Shown one piece after another: positions 1-7,530 of a stretch of 64,000 nucleotides of DNA. The position numbers and the translations under genes were made by a program. The stretch's first letter is position 1, and each line of letters starts with the position of its first letter. Source of the DNA: Moanibacter sp965226025 (GTDB lineage Bacteria > Verrucomicrobiota > Verrucomicrobiia > Opitutales > UBA2987); contig CBDDCD010000002.1 of assembly GCA_965226025.1 (NCBI GenBank), forward strand, positions 62,001 to 126,000, given 5' to 3'. The notes under the pieces were generated by a model. It was not told where the DNA came from. It made no database searches and saw nothing but the letters and a program-made list of their open reading frames with translations.

Positions 1-1811
1 GCGTTGATCAGCGCCAACCCGTTGGCCACGTCGCTGCCCACCGGTCCCACCGTAACGGTGTTCGCGGCCGCCGACGCGAATTCGGAGGAGTCGAAGCCAT
101 CGAGCGTCTCCGCGTTGTCCGCCGTGCCGTTCAAGGTGCCGGTGATGTTCCCACCCGAAACGCCCAAAGTTCCGGTGACGGTTGTATTTGCCTTCAGATT
201 GATTGTCGAACCAGAGGAGTTGAGGTTGATGCTACCGGAAAGGGCATTGATCTCGATATTGTTGTCCGAATCCAGACTGAGATCGTTGGAGCCGCCGGTT
301 GCGGAAACGCTCAGCGGGCCCGTAGCGGTGACATTCGGGCCAACCCCGGTGATGCTGTTTCCACCCATATCCAAGGATCCCGCCATCGTGTCCCCATCCT
401 GGTTGACATAGCGCAAATCCACATCCGTGGTATCGAGGTCGACCACCGCTACGGCGCCGCCGTCGATCTTGTCCCCGGTCACGGCGTCGGTGGCGAGCTT
501 GGCATTCGTAATCGCGTTGTCCGCGATGAAGCTGGAGTCGAATTCGACCAAAGGATCGAAATTCTCGTCCACGCAATTGGCCGGCTTTACAGTACCCGTA
601 CCCAAAATACTTCCGATAATCTGACAGCTCTCGAGATTGATTACGTCGCTCGCGTCCCCAGTGGTCATGGAGGCGAGAGAACCCTCCAATCGGCTATTGT
701 AAATGGACAAACCAATTCCGTTTGAGACCTTCACCCCAACACTGGAAATTGGTCCGGCACGGACGTCGACATTCCTTAAGACTGCCCCGTCGGCTTCAAC
801 TGAGACACCGACTCCGAAATCCTCGATATCAATCTCGACTCTCTCGACGACTGTCACCGCGTTGGCGCCGACATGGCGGATTCCTTGCCGATTATTGCTT
901 GCTGTCACAATCGAAACGGTCGTGTCTTTGATTTCCCACTCGCCGTTCTGATTGAAGATTCCAGTTGCAGTCGGTCCAGCGCCACCGCTGCCCTTTACGG
1001 CAACTTCACGGATCGAAGCCGATGTCGATCCGTTATTCCAAATGGCAATTCCACCCGATGGTGAAAATTCCACATCCACGGTCAGAGAGCGCAGTTCGGA
1101 ATTGTCGGCCGAAAATATGCCCGAGGAAGTAAATGAGAGAGTGGTTACTCCTATTCCCGACCCCTCGATATCAACAGAATCCTTCATTGATAGTACGCTT
1201 CCCACGAGATCATAAATCCCGGGCTCGATCTTCACGAGAAAGGGACTGGATGGGCCGTTGCTGGAGATGCTGTCGAGAGCGTCCCGCAACGCCTGTCCGT
1301 TGTCGGCCTCCGTTCCCCCTTCCACCGGGCTGACGAATACGGTCGTCACCCCGGGATCAAGCACCTCTTGGGCCACCAAGGCGAATCCCACCGAAGTTAT
1401 CTGTTGATCCGGTGAAAGCTGTTCAAAAGGGTTGGCCCCTTCGCGGAACCAAATGCGCAGAAAGACCTCGCTGTTCTCCTCAAATATCGAGGCGGGTATG
1501 TTGTCCATGAAGAATGGAGAAGCACCGTTTCCCAGGCCCACCGAGTAGAGTCCCTTATCGACCGTCAGGGAGATAGATCCTACCGGTTCGCCGCCTCCCG
1601 CACTGGTCCCATCGTGGCTCCAGAAAGTGGACGTGCCCGCCGCATCGACCAGGGCGAATTTGAAGTCGCCCGTACCGTCGAAATTGACCCCGCTGACGGT
1701 GACACGGCCCTGGTGATTGATGATCTCCGGAATCTCACCGAAAAGCGGTAGACAGAGGCCGAGGACAAAAATGCAAAGCAACAGAAACTGGTCGAATCGT
1801 CGAAGTTTCAT
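1..1811 (-). CDS. Secreted beta-helix-like repeat protein, paralogue 1 (C-terminus beyond window)
   Basis: Open reading frame continuous from an ATG at 1811 to the left edge, at least 603 codons. It starts with a signal peptide (MKLRRFDQFLLLCIFVLGLC, then LPLFGE), then an N-terminal domain with INHQGRV and FKFALVDAAG, also present in the next gene. A central region has EPGIYDL and VDIEGSGIG motifs typical of right-handed beta-helix (pectate-lyase-like) repeats, followed by tail-fibre-like segments (VNQDGDTMAGSLDMGGN, DNAITNAKL). The last ~600 bases are nearly identical to 3060-3660 in the next gene, so the two arose by tandem duplication. Likely exported or surface-attached; the ligand is unknown. 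No clear Shine-Dalgarno precedes the start. Confidence 0.8.
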   Translation of the reverse strand, partial: MKLRRFDQFLLLCIFVLGLCLPLFGEIPEIINHQGRVTVSGVNFDGTGDFKFALVDAAGTSTFWSHDGTSAGGGEPVGSISLTVDKGLYSVGLGNGASPFFMDNIPASIFEENSEVFLRIWFREGANPFEQLSPDQQITSVGFALVAQEVLDPGVTTVFVSPVEGGTEADNGQALRDALDSISSNGPSSPFLVKIEPGIYDLVGSVLSMKDSVDIEGSGIGVTTLSFTSSGIFSADNSELRSLTVDVEFSPSGGIAIWNNGSTSASIREVAVKGSGGAGPTATGIFNQNGEWEIKDTTVSIVTASNNRQGIRHVGANAVTVVERVEIDIEDFGVGVSVEADGAVLRNVDVRAGPISSVGVKVSNGIGLSIYNSRLEGSLASMTTGDASDVINLESCQIIGSILGTGTVKPANCVDENFDPLVEFDSSFIADNAITNAKLATDAVTGDKIDGGAVAVVDLDTTDVDLRYVNQDGDTMAGSLDMGGNSITGVGPNVTATGPLSVSATGGSNDLSLDSDNNIEINALSGSINLNSSGSTINLKANTTVTGTLGVSGGNITGTLNGTADNAETLDGFDSSEFASAAANTVTVGPVGSDVANGLALIN

Positions 1812-1923
1812 GATGCGTAGTTTATTTTTGAGTTCTGGCTAGGAAGATGTCGGTCTTTGAATCCCCCGCAATCTACAAACGCGCCCAGATAGTTGATGTT
1901 ATCCACGTGTTCAAAAAGCAATG

Positions 1924-1938
1924 TCCGACAGATTCCTA
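1924..1938 (-). repeat. TAGGAATCTGTCGGA-family motif at a stop codon
   Basis: Minus-strand TAGGAATCTGTCGGA; its TAG is the stop codon of the secreted protein. Same motif at 24081, 43704, 43802 and, in variant form, at 22023, 45290 and 47161. Confidence 0.75.
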
Positions 1939-2457
1939 TGGCGTCGACGAATCAAAAGAGAACTCCAGCGTCACGGATACGTCCGCGAATCCGAAAATGC
2001 TGGGATCAAGCGAGACACTTATGCGGTCTCCTTCAGCTACCGAAACTGAATCGCTAGCGTTAATTTCGTTTTGGGTTCCCGGAAGAAGAGCCGACAAAGC
2101 ACTGTCTCCCCCATTGACCCTTACAACGATGGTCAATTGGCTACTTCCAGGAATCTGATCCGCGTGCACGAAAAGTCTGGTAATGGACCCACCGGCGGTA
2201 CAGACCATGAATTGGCTTTCGGGACTGTTTGAAATCTGAATTCCAGGGCCGGCATAGCTTGCTCCAGGGCTGAGTGGACCTTCGACCACAAACGACTCCG
2301 TAAAGATCGTCGTGTGCGTATGGCTGGAGATGACACCGAGGGGATCGAAGTTTCCGTCGAAACAATTGACAAATTTCGTCGTTCCTCCCGCCTCCGAAAC
2401 TGTCCCAACGATCTGGGAACTCTCCGCCCTGATATCGCCTCCCTCCGTGGAATTCAC
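1936..2457 (-). CDS. C-terminal part of beta-helix-like paralogue 2, other frame
   Basis: This frame continues the preceding protein: AESSQIVG and NCFDGNFDPL match AESSQIIG and NCVDGNFDPL in its middle. After this comes a unique C-terminal domain of ~120 residues (ITRLFVHADQIPG, LTIVVRVNGG, ISVSLDPSIFGFADVSVTLEFSF), which looks like a beta-sandwich with alternating hydrophobic strands. It probably belongs to the protein starting at 4885, joined across a frameshift near 2470. The TAG stop (1936-1938) is the first three bases of the dispersed motif TAGGAATCTGTCGGA. Confidence 0.7.
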   Translation of the reverse strand: MNSTEGGDIRAESSQIVGTVSEAGGTTKFVNCFDGNFDPLGVISSHTHTTIFTESFVVEGPLSPGASYAGPGIQISNSPESQFMVCTAGGSITRLFVHADQIPGSSQLTIVVRVNGGDSALSALLPGTQNEINASDSVSVAEGDRISVSLDPSIFGFADVSVTLEFSFDSSTP

Positions 2458-4885
2458 CGCAGTGGGTGCGTTGGATCCGGGTGTTGAACACTTTCAGAAG
2501 CACCCCAGAGGCGTACAGGCCGTCGCCTTGGTCCGCGTCGACTTTGACATTGTTGAGCTCCATGCCGTCTCTTTCCGCGGCTATTGCTCGATTATTGCCT
2601 GCTCCATTAAGCAGGAATACCTTTACCCGACTTATCGTAGTTTCGGAGTCGGTACCGAAATGACGAATGCCTGTAATCGATTGTGAGGGTTCGTCCAACC
2701 CAATAATGGTATTGCTCACATCGAGGTCGCGCCCGAAATTAACGATGCCGCCCAATATTCCAAGACCGTTACCGATCGTGAAAATGGACACACCTTTGAT
2801 TGAGGCTACATCGCCATTGGCGTGAATGATGGCGGTATTACCGCCAGTCGCGGATGAGAAATCTGCCCTCAAGCTGAGGGCACGCAATTCGGCACTATCG
2901 GCAGTGGAGAGAGCAGCACCAGAATTCGAGAAGGAGATTATCCGGGTCACGCCGATTCCGGAACCCTCAATATCGACGTCGTTTTTCATTACCAGAGTAT
3001 CCGAAAGCTCGTAATTTCCCGGCTCAACTTTCAGGACGTAGGGATTCGAGGGGCCGTTGTCCGTAATACCAGCAAGTGCGTTGACCAGCGCCAAACCGTT
3101 GTCTACGTCGCTGCCCACAGGCCCAACCGTCACGGTGTTTGCCGCCGCCGACGCGAATTCAGAGGAATCGAACCCATCGAGCGTGTCCGCGTTGTCCGCC
3201 GTGCCGTTCAAGGTGCCGGTGATGTTCCCACCCGAGACGTCCAAGGTTCCCGTCACATTGGAGTTCGCGTTCAGATTGATTGTCGAACCAGAGGAGTTGA
3301 GGTTGATGCTTCCGGAAAGAGCATTGATCTCGATATTGTTGTCCGAATCCAGGCTGAGATCGTTGGATCCGCCGGTCGCGGAAACGGTCAGCGGGCCCGT
3401 AGCGGTGACATTCGGGCCAACCCCCGTAATGCTGTTTCCACCCATATCCAAGGATCCCGCCATTGTGTCCCCATCCTGATTGACATAGCGCAAATCCACA
3501 TCCGTGGTATCGAGGTCGGCCACCGCTACGGCGCCGTCGTCGATCTTGTCGCTGGTCACGGCGTCGGTGTCGAGCTTGGCATTCGTGATCGCGTTGTCCG
3601 CGATGAAGCTGGAATCGAATTCGACCAAAGGATCGAAGTTCCCGTCCACGCAGTTGGCTAGCTTCGCGGTTCCGGCGCCAGTGATCGCCCCGATAATCTG
3701 GCTGCTCTCTGCGTTTACGGTGCTATCTGCGTGCACCACATTAATCGCATTCGGGCCGTCGATGCGACTGTTGAAAACGAGCACTTCAACATCTAAAACT
3801 GTGAAGATTCCATCTCCCACCTCGGTACTGAGGTCGACATTCCTGAGAAGCGCTTCGCCACCTTCAACATCAACTGCACGGTTGGCCACTCCTCCACTCA
3901 AGTCGACTGAAACACGCTCTGCAATCATGGACGATCCTGCACTGAACTGTTGAATCCCTGTAAGCGAATTCGTCGCGGATGAGCTCATCGTGATGGCTGA
4001 ATCTTTGATCTTCAGATTACCTACGCCTTCATTGGTGACGGCAGTCAGAACGAGAACGCCGTCTCCACTCACTTCAAGGTCGACATCGCTTATCGAAGCG
4101 GATCCGCCGATATTCCGGATCCCCGAACCGCCACCAGTCGGAAATGAAACATCAACAGTCAAAGAGCGTAATTCGGTATCGTTCGCGGCAAAAATCGCCG
4201 AATTATTCGTTAGGGAAAATATCAGTTTTGTGATGCTTTTTCCGGAGCCCTCGATGTCCACTGAATTCTTCATTGTCAAGGACGTGCTACCGAGATCGTA
4301 GAGCCCGGGCTCCACCTTCACGAGAAAGGGATTGGACGGGCCACTGCCGGTTATGCTCATGAGCGCATCTCCGTTATCGGCCTCCGTTCCCCCTTCCACC
4401 GGGCTGACGAATACGGTCGTTACCCCCGGATCAAGCACCTCTTGGGCCACCATGGCGAATCCCACCGAAGTTATCTGTTGATCCGGTGAAAGCTGTTCGA
4501 AAGGGTTGGCCCCTTCGCGGAACCAGATACGAAGAAAGACCTCACTGTTCTCCTCGAAAATCGAAGCTGGAATTTTATCCATGAAGAAGGGAGGATCATC
4601 GTTTCCCAGGCCCACCGAGTAGAGACCCTTATCGACCGTCAGGGAGATAGATCCTGTCGGTTCACCGCCTCCCCCACTGGTCCCGTCGTGGCTCCAGAAA
4701 GTGGTCGTACCCGCCGCGTCGACCAGGGCGAATTTGAAGTCGCCCATACCGTCGAAATTGACTCCGTTGACGGTGACACGACCCTGGTGATTGATGATCT
4801 CCGGAACCGCGCCGGCGAGCGGCAAACATAGGCAGGAGCCGAGTAAGATGATCCAGAAAAGGAGGTGGATTTGTGATTTGTTCAT
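2141..4885 (-). CDS. Secreted beta-helix-like repeat protein, paralogue 2 (frameshifted near its end)
   Basis: 914 codons from ATG at 4885. Signal peptide (residues 1-26, ending LAGAVP), then the INHQGRV/FKFALVDAAG domain, a first beta-helix block (~160-400, VEPGLYDL, VDIEGSG), a tail-fibre-like block (~430-560: NAITNAKL, VNQDGDTMAG, SIDL-type Asn/Ser-rich repeats), and a second beta-helix block (~600-800, VEPGNYEL, VDIEGSGIGV). After FNTRI (near 2470) the frame becomes non-homologous (RTHCGEF...), while the expected continuation AESSQIVG...NCFDGNFDPL lies one frame over in 1936-2457. A one-base indel is therefore likely at about 2465-2478, either a real mutation or a sequencing error; there is no homopolymer there. 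A 16-bp palindrome abuts the start codon. Confidence 0.8.
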   Translation of the reverse strand: MNKSQIHLLFWIILLGSCLCLPLAGAVPEIINHQGRVTVNGVNFDGMGDFKFALVDAAGTTTFWSHDGTSGGGGEPTGSISLTVDKGLYSVGLGNDDPPFFMDKIPASIFEENSEVFLRIWFREGANPFEQLSPDQQITSVGFAMVAQEVLDPGVTTVFVSPVEGGTEADNGDALMSITGSGPSNPFLVKVEPGLYDLGSTSLTMKNSVDIEGSGKSITKLIFSLTNNSAIFAANDTELRSLTVDVSFPTGGGSGIRNIGGSASISDVDLEVSGDGVLVLTAVTNEGVGNLKIKDSAITMSSSATNSLTGIQQFSAGSSMIAERVSVDLSGGVANRAVDVEGGEALLRNVDLSTEVGDGIFTVLDVEVLVFNSRIDGPNAINVVHADSTVNAESSQIIGAITGAGTAKLANCVDGNFDPLVEFDSSFIADNAITNAKLDTDAVTSDKIDDGAVAVADLDTTDVDLRYVNQDGDTMAGSLDMGGNSITGVGPNVTATGPLTVSATGGSNDLSLDSDNNIEINALSGSINLNSSGSTINLNANSNVTGTLDVSGGNITGTLNGTADNADTLDGFDSSEFASAAANTVTVGPVGSDVDNGLALVNALAGITDNGPSNPYVLKVEPGNYELSDTLVMKNDVDIEGSGIGVTRIISFSNSGAALSTADSAELRALSLRADFSSATGGNTAIIHANGDVASIKGVSIFTIGNGLGILGGIVNFGRDLDVSNTIIGLDEPSQSITGIRHFGTDSETTISRVKVFLLNGAGNNRAIAAERDGMELNNVKVDADQGDGLYASGVLLKVFNTRIQRTHCGEFHGGRRYQGGEFPDRWDSFGGGRNDEICQLFRRKLRSPRCHLQPYAHDDLYGVVCGRRSTQPWSKLCRPWNSDFKQSRKPIHGLYRRWVHYQTFRARGSDSWK

Positions 4886-4886
4886 G

Positions 4887-4902
4887 ATGTGTGATCACAC
4901 AT
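4887..4902. promoter_or_regulatory. 16-bp perfect palindrome directly upstream of a start codon
   Basis: ATGTGTGATCACACAT lies one base upstream of the ATG at 4885, where the ribosome-binding site should be. The TGTGA/TCACA half-sites recall CRP/FNR-type operators but without the usual spacer. It could be an operator or a translation-blocking hairpin. The paralogue starting at 1811 has no equivalent. Confidence 0.4.
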
Positions 4903-4938
4903 GAGGCATGTTCACCGAGGATTTGCAAGGAGAGCTCC

Positions 4939-5913
4939 TCACGGAAGCACCTCAGGTTGGGCAAGAATACGAATGCGGATAAAGCGAGGTCCGGACGCTT
5001 CGCCAATCGCGATCGTGTCGCGATAGGTTGCGATCACGAAACCACCCGGATCCGGCGGTCCCACGCTCACCGGATCCACCGGCGTCCACGATTCGGAACT
5101 GAGATCCGACTCCACCTCGACGATATAGGTTACCTCCGCCGGTGACTCGCGCTTGCGGAATGTTATCGTAAGAAAATCATCCCCGCCATCCGGTTCCGCC
5201 GTGGGCACGGGAAGAAGGGCAATCCCGGACCCGGCGTCCACCGGTACTCCATCAAGGGCGAATTCGATAAGGTTCTCCAGCCCGTCCTTGTCGGGGTCCA
5301 CTTCGGGGGCGGCATCGGGATCATCGAATCCGAAGTGCAAGACCTGCCAACCATCCGGCAAGCCGTCTCCCGCGTAGGTCCCGAAATCGTCGAAATTCAC
5401 ATTCGCTACCGTGAGATCTCCGACACTTTCGACGCTGAGATAGGAGCCGGTGATTACTACCAGTGTATCCTCGAATACACTCTCGCTTGTGGCCAACCCT
5501 TCCGCGGTGATGGCGTCAATCGCAGTATCCGCGCTCCACCCCACTTCGCTTGAGGCGACTTCCAGTTTCGTATCGTCGTCCGCGATTGCCTCCGCCGCCA
5601 ACTGGGTGGCGTTCCCTTCATCCACCGGATCGGGATCCGCTGTGATCCGCAAATCGACGATATCGTAAAGCTGAGCCGCCGGGCCGCCCTTTACTACGTA
5701 GACCGGGGTAGCGTCCTGAGAAATCCCGGCAGCAGTGGCGCCGACAGTAGAATCAATCCGGTAGTTGGCACTGGTGAGTTTCTTTCCATTGATTCCAGTC
5801 GCCTCGAGCGTGATCTCGTAGCTTGCGCTACTCCTCGTCTGCGCCCCGAGGGGTCCGGCGCAAAGAAAGAGTAAACTGAGAGTCGAGATGGTTCTTGGAA
5901 TAACCCGCGGCAT
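4939..5913 (-). CDS. Secreted protein with Asp-rich C-terminal region
   Basis: 324 residues from ATG at 5913, chosen because AGGGAG sits 4-5 bases upstream and the protein then starts with a good signal peptide (MPRVIPRTISTLSLLFLCAG, cut after PLGAQ). Upstream in-frame ATGs (6033, 5952) would give an unlikely 40-residue extension. The mature N-terminus (SASYEITLEATG, LTSANYRIDSTVG) and the segment DGLPDGWQVLHFG then DPDKDGLENLIEFALDG are hallmarks of secreted Verrucomicrobiota proteins, with probable calcium-binding Asp residues. A C-terminal strand-rich domain (LTITFRKRE, YIVEVESDL) follows. Function unknown. It sits upstream of, and co-oriented with, the two beta-helix proteins. Confidence 0.8.
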   Translation of the reverse strand: MPRVIPRTISTLSLLFLCAGPLGAQTRSSASYEITLEATGINGKKLTSANYRIDSTVGATAAGISQDATPVYVVKGGPAAQLYDIVDLRITADPDPVDEGNATQLAAEAIADDDTKLEVASSEVGWSADTAIDAITAEGLATSESVFEDTLVVITGSYLSVESVGDLTVANVNFDDFGTYAGDGLPDGWQVLHFGFDDPDAAPEVDPDKDGLENLIEFALDGVPVDAGSGIALLPVPTAEPDGGDDFLTITFRKRESPAEVTYIVEVESDLSSESWTPVDPVSVGPPDPGGFVIATYRDTIAIGEASGPRFIRIRILAQPEVLP

Positions 5914-6080
5914 CGAACTCCCTACATTCAAGATCCTCGGAATAAGGCGCATGCCTCGATTTCCAAAGGGCAATCCGAATACGCCGAAGCCACTGAACAA
6001 AAACCCAATCACCTGTCCCCCGATATTCGACATACTTCGACAATTTAAGAATTCCCGACTCCCATTGTCAACTTAACACG

Positions 6081-6148
6081 GACATTTCACACGCTTCGAA
6101 GCGCGATCCCAGCGCGCCGGAAACTGCTGCATATCAGAGACTTTCCGC
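6081..6148 (+). repeat. Dispersed ~68-bp repeat, copy 1 (ACATTTCACAC family)
   Basis: Begins GACATTTCACACGCTTCG and aligns along its length, at roughly three-quarters identity by eye, with 48528-48596 between infB and rbfA. A perfect 24-bp palindrome centred on CCCGGCATGCCGGG (about 6147-6170) follows here only. Confidence 0.65.
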
Positions 6149-6348
6149 GATCCCGGCATGCCGGGATCGCAGCAGCAGATCCGTGATATGATCGGGTTTA
6201 GTCCTGGGTAATGGTATTGGGCAAGGAATCCGTCGGGCCTCCGGCGCGTTGCTCCCCCAGCCTCTTGACACGCCACAGCCGTGCGACGGCGGTTGCGCTG
6301 GGGTGTAGCTGGTTTCTGAATCTAAAAAAGTGCAGCGGCGCCCCAAAG

Positions 6349-6413
6349 CCTCTCTCCCGTCCCTTCTCCTCCCAGCCGGTGGACGGCTGGGAGGAGAAGG
6401 GACGGGAGAGAGG
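6349..6413. repeat. Perfect inverted repeat, 29-bp arms, 7-bp loop
   Basis: Arms 6349-6377 and 6385-6413 are exact reverse complements around GGTGGAC. The 448-bp gap 6034-6481 has no credible gene, only this hairpin and the repeat at 6081. It lies between the start of the secreted protein (5913) and the 3' end of the hydrolase (6482). No U-run follows, so it is not a typical terminator. Confidence 0.8.
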
Positions 6414-6481
6414 TGGGTGGGACGCCCGTTCTGTAGCGAGGAAACCTAACAAACCCCGGCACAAGGCCGGGGATTGTCCCG

Positions 6482-7282
6482 TCACACCTTCTTCTTCCCC
6501 AGCGACTCCTCCTGAAAATACCGAATGCAGGTCACAAAAGCCTCCCTGTTTTCGGTGTGCACGAAGTGCCCCGCATCTCGAATCGTGGAAAGGATGTACT
6601 TGGGAAAATGCGAACCGATCAATTCCTTGTCTCCGTCCAGGATGTAGTTGGATAAGGCGCCCCGTACAAAGAGGCAAGGACCCGAATAGTCAGCCTCCCG
6701 GGAAAGAGGGTTTCCGGAGATGAGAGGCATGTACTCCTCCAAAACGTCCAGCGGGACTTGCCACTTGAGGCCGCCGTCCGGTTCCCGTACTAGATTCGTC
6801 AGGAGGAACTTCCGCATCGTCCAGTTCTCCACCTTTCCGGCAATCGCTTTTTCCGCTTCTGTCCTCTTTTCGAATCTTCCCAAATCTACCGCCCGGAGGG
6901 CAGCCACGACATCCCGGTGCAAGGGAGGATAGTCCTTCGGCGCCACATCCACCACCACCAGCGATCGAACCATCAAGGGATGCCGGGTGGCAAACAGCAT
7001 GGCCACCCGCCCGCCCAGGCTGTGCCCCATCAAAGTAACGCTCCCCAGCTTCTGGTGCTTGAGCCACCCCGAAAGATCCTCGACCATATCGTCGAAGGTC
7101 ATCGAATCGGCATGAGGTGAAGAGCCGTGATTGCGCAAGTCCAGGGCGAAGACCTCATAGTCCGCCGCCAGGTCCCGTCCCGCAACCTGCCAGTTTCGCG
7201 AAGAACCAAGGAGGCCATGGAGGATCACCAAAGGCGGCTTACCCTCACCCCCGAAATAGCGATATTGAAGTTCAACCGGCAT
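6482..7282 (-). CDS. Alpha/beta-hydrolase fold esterase (YbfF-like)
   Basis: 266 residues from ATG at 7282 (MPVELQYRYFGG, which aligns with family N-termini; a purine-rich GGAGGAAGGGAAG lies upstream). An alternative ATG at 7312 would add ten residues. Typical features: the oxyanion-loop motif HGLLGSSRNW, ALDLRNHG, the nucleophile elbow GHSLGG (Ser88) and the C-terminal histidine in AGHFVHTE (His239). The size and the DLRNHG...GHSLGG pattern fit the YbfF/abhydrolase-11 esterase group; the substrate cannot be told. Divergent from mutS across ~250 bp. Confidence 0.85.
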   Translation of the reverse strand: MPVELQYRYFGGEGKPPLVILHGLLGSSRNWQVAGRDLAADYEVFALDLRNHGSSPHADSMTFDDMVEDLSGWLKHQKLGSVTLMGHSLGGRVAMLFATRHPLMVRSLVVVDVAPKDYPPLHRDVVAALRAVDLGRFEKRTEAEKAIAGKVENWTMRKFLLTNLVREPDGGLKWQVPLDVLEEYMPLISGNPLSREADYSGPCLFVRGALSNYILDGDKELIGSHFPKYILSTIRDAGHFVHTENREAFVTCIRYFQEESLGKKKV

Positions 7283-7530
7283 GCTCAGAAGCGTCTTCCC
7301 TTCCTCCTCCATCACCAATCGCTGGATCCAACATACCTCTCAAAAATTCGACCGCTTTTAGGAAATCATAAGACCGAGGTGATGGCAAGACGTCGATCTC
7401 CCCCATAATCGACCACCGTAATCGTCAGCGCAATCGACCTCGGTGCGCCGCTGCGCACCTTCCGTCTCTAATCGTCGTTGACTCCCTCGGGATCCCTTTA
7501 TCACCATGAACCGGTCGCCCGAATTCCAGG

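Noticed and set aside
3057..3953. Plus-strand open frames with Ser/Pro-rich products
   Set aside because: Antisense shadows of the beta-helix-like genes; they occur in the same relative frame in both paralogues.
1..4885. Tail-fibre-like motifs as evidence for a prophage
   Set aside because: Signal peptides are present and no phage structural, packaging or integrase genes are nearby.
6211..6723. Open plus-strand frame of 170 codons over the hairpin region
   Set aside because: It runs through the inverted repeat and antisense to the hydrolase gene; composition not protein-like.
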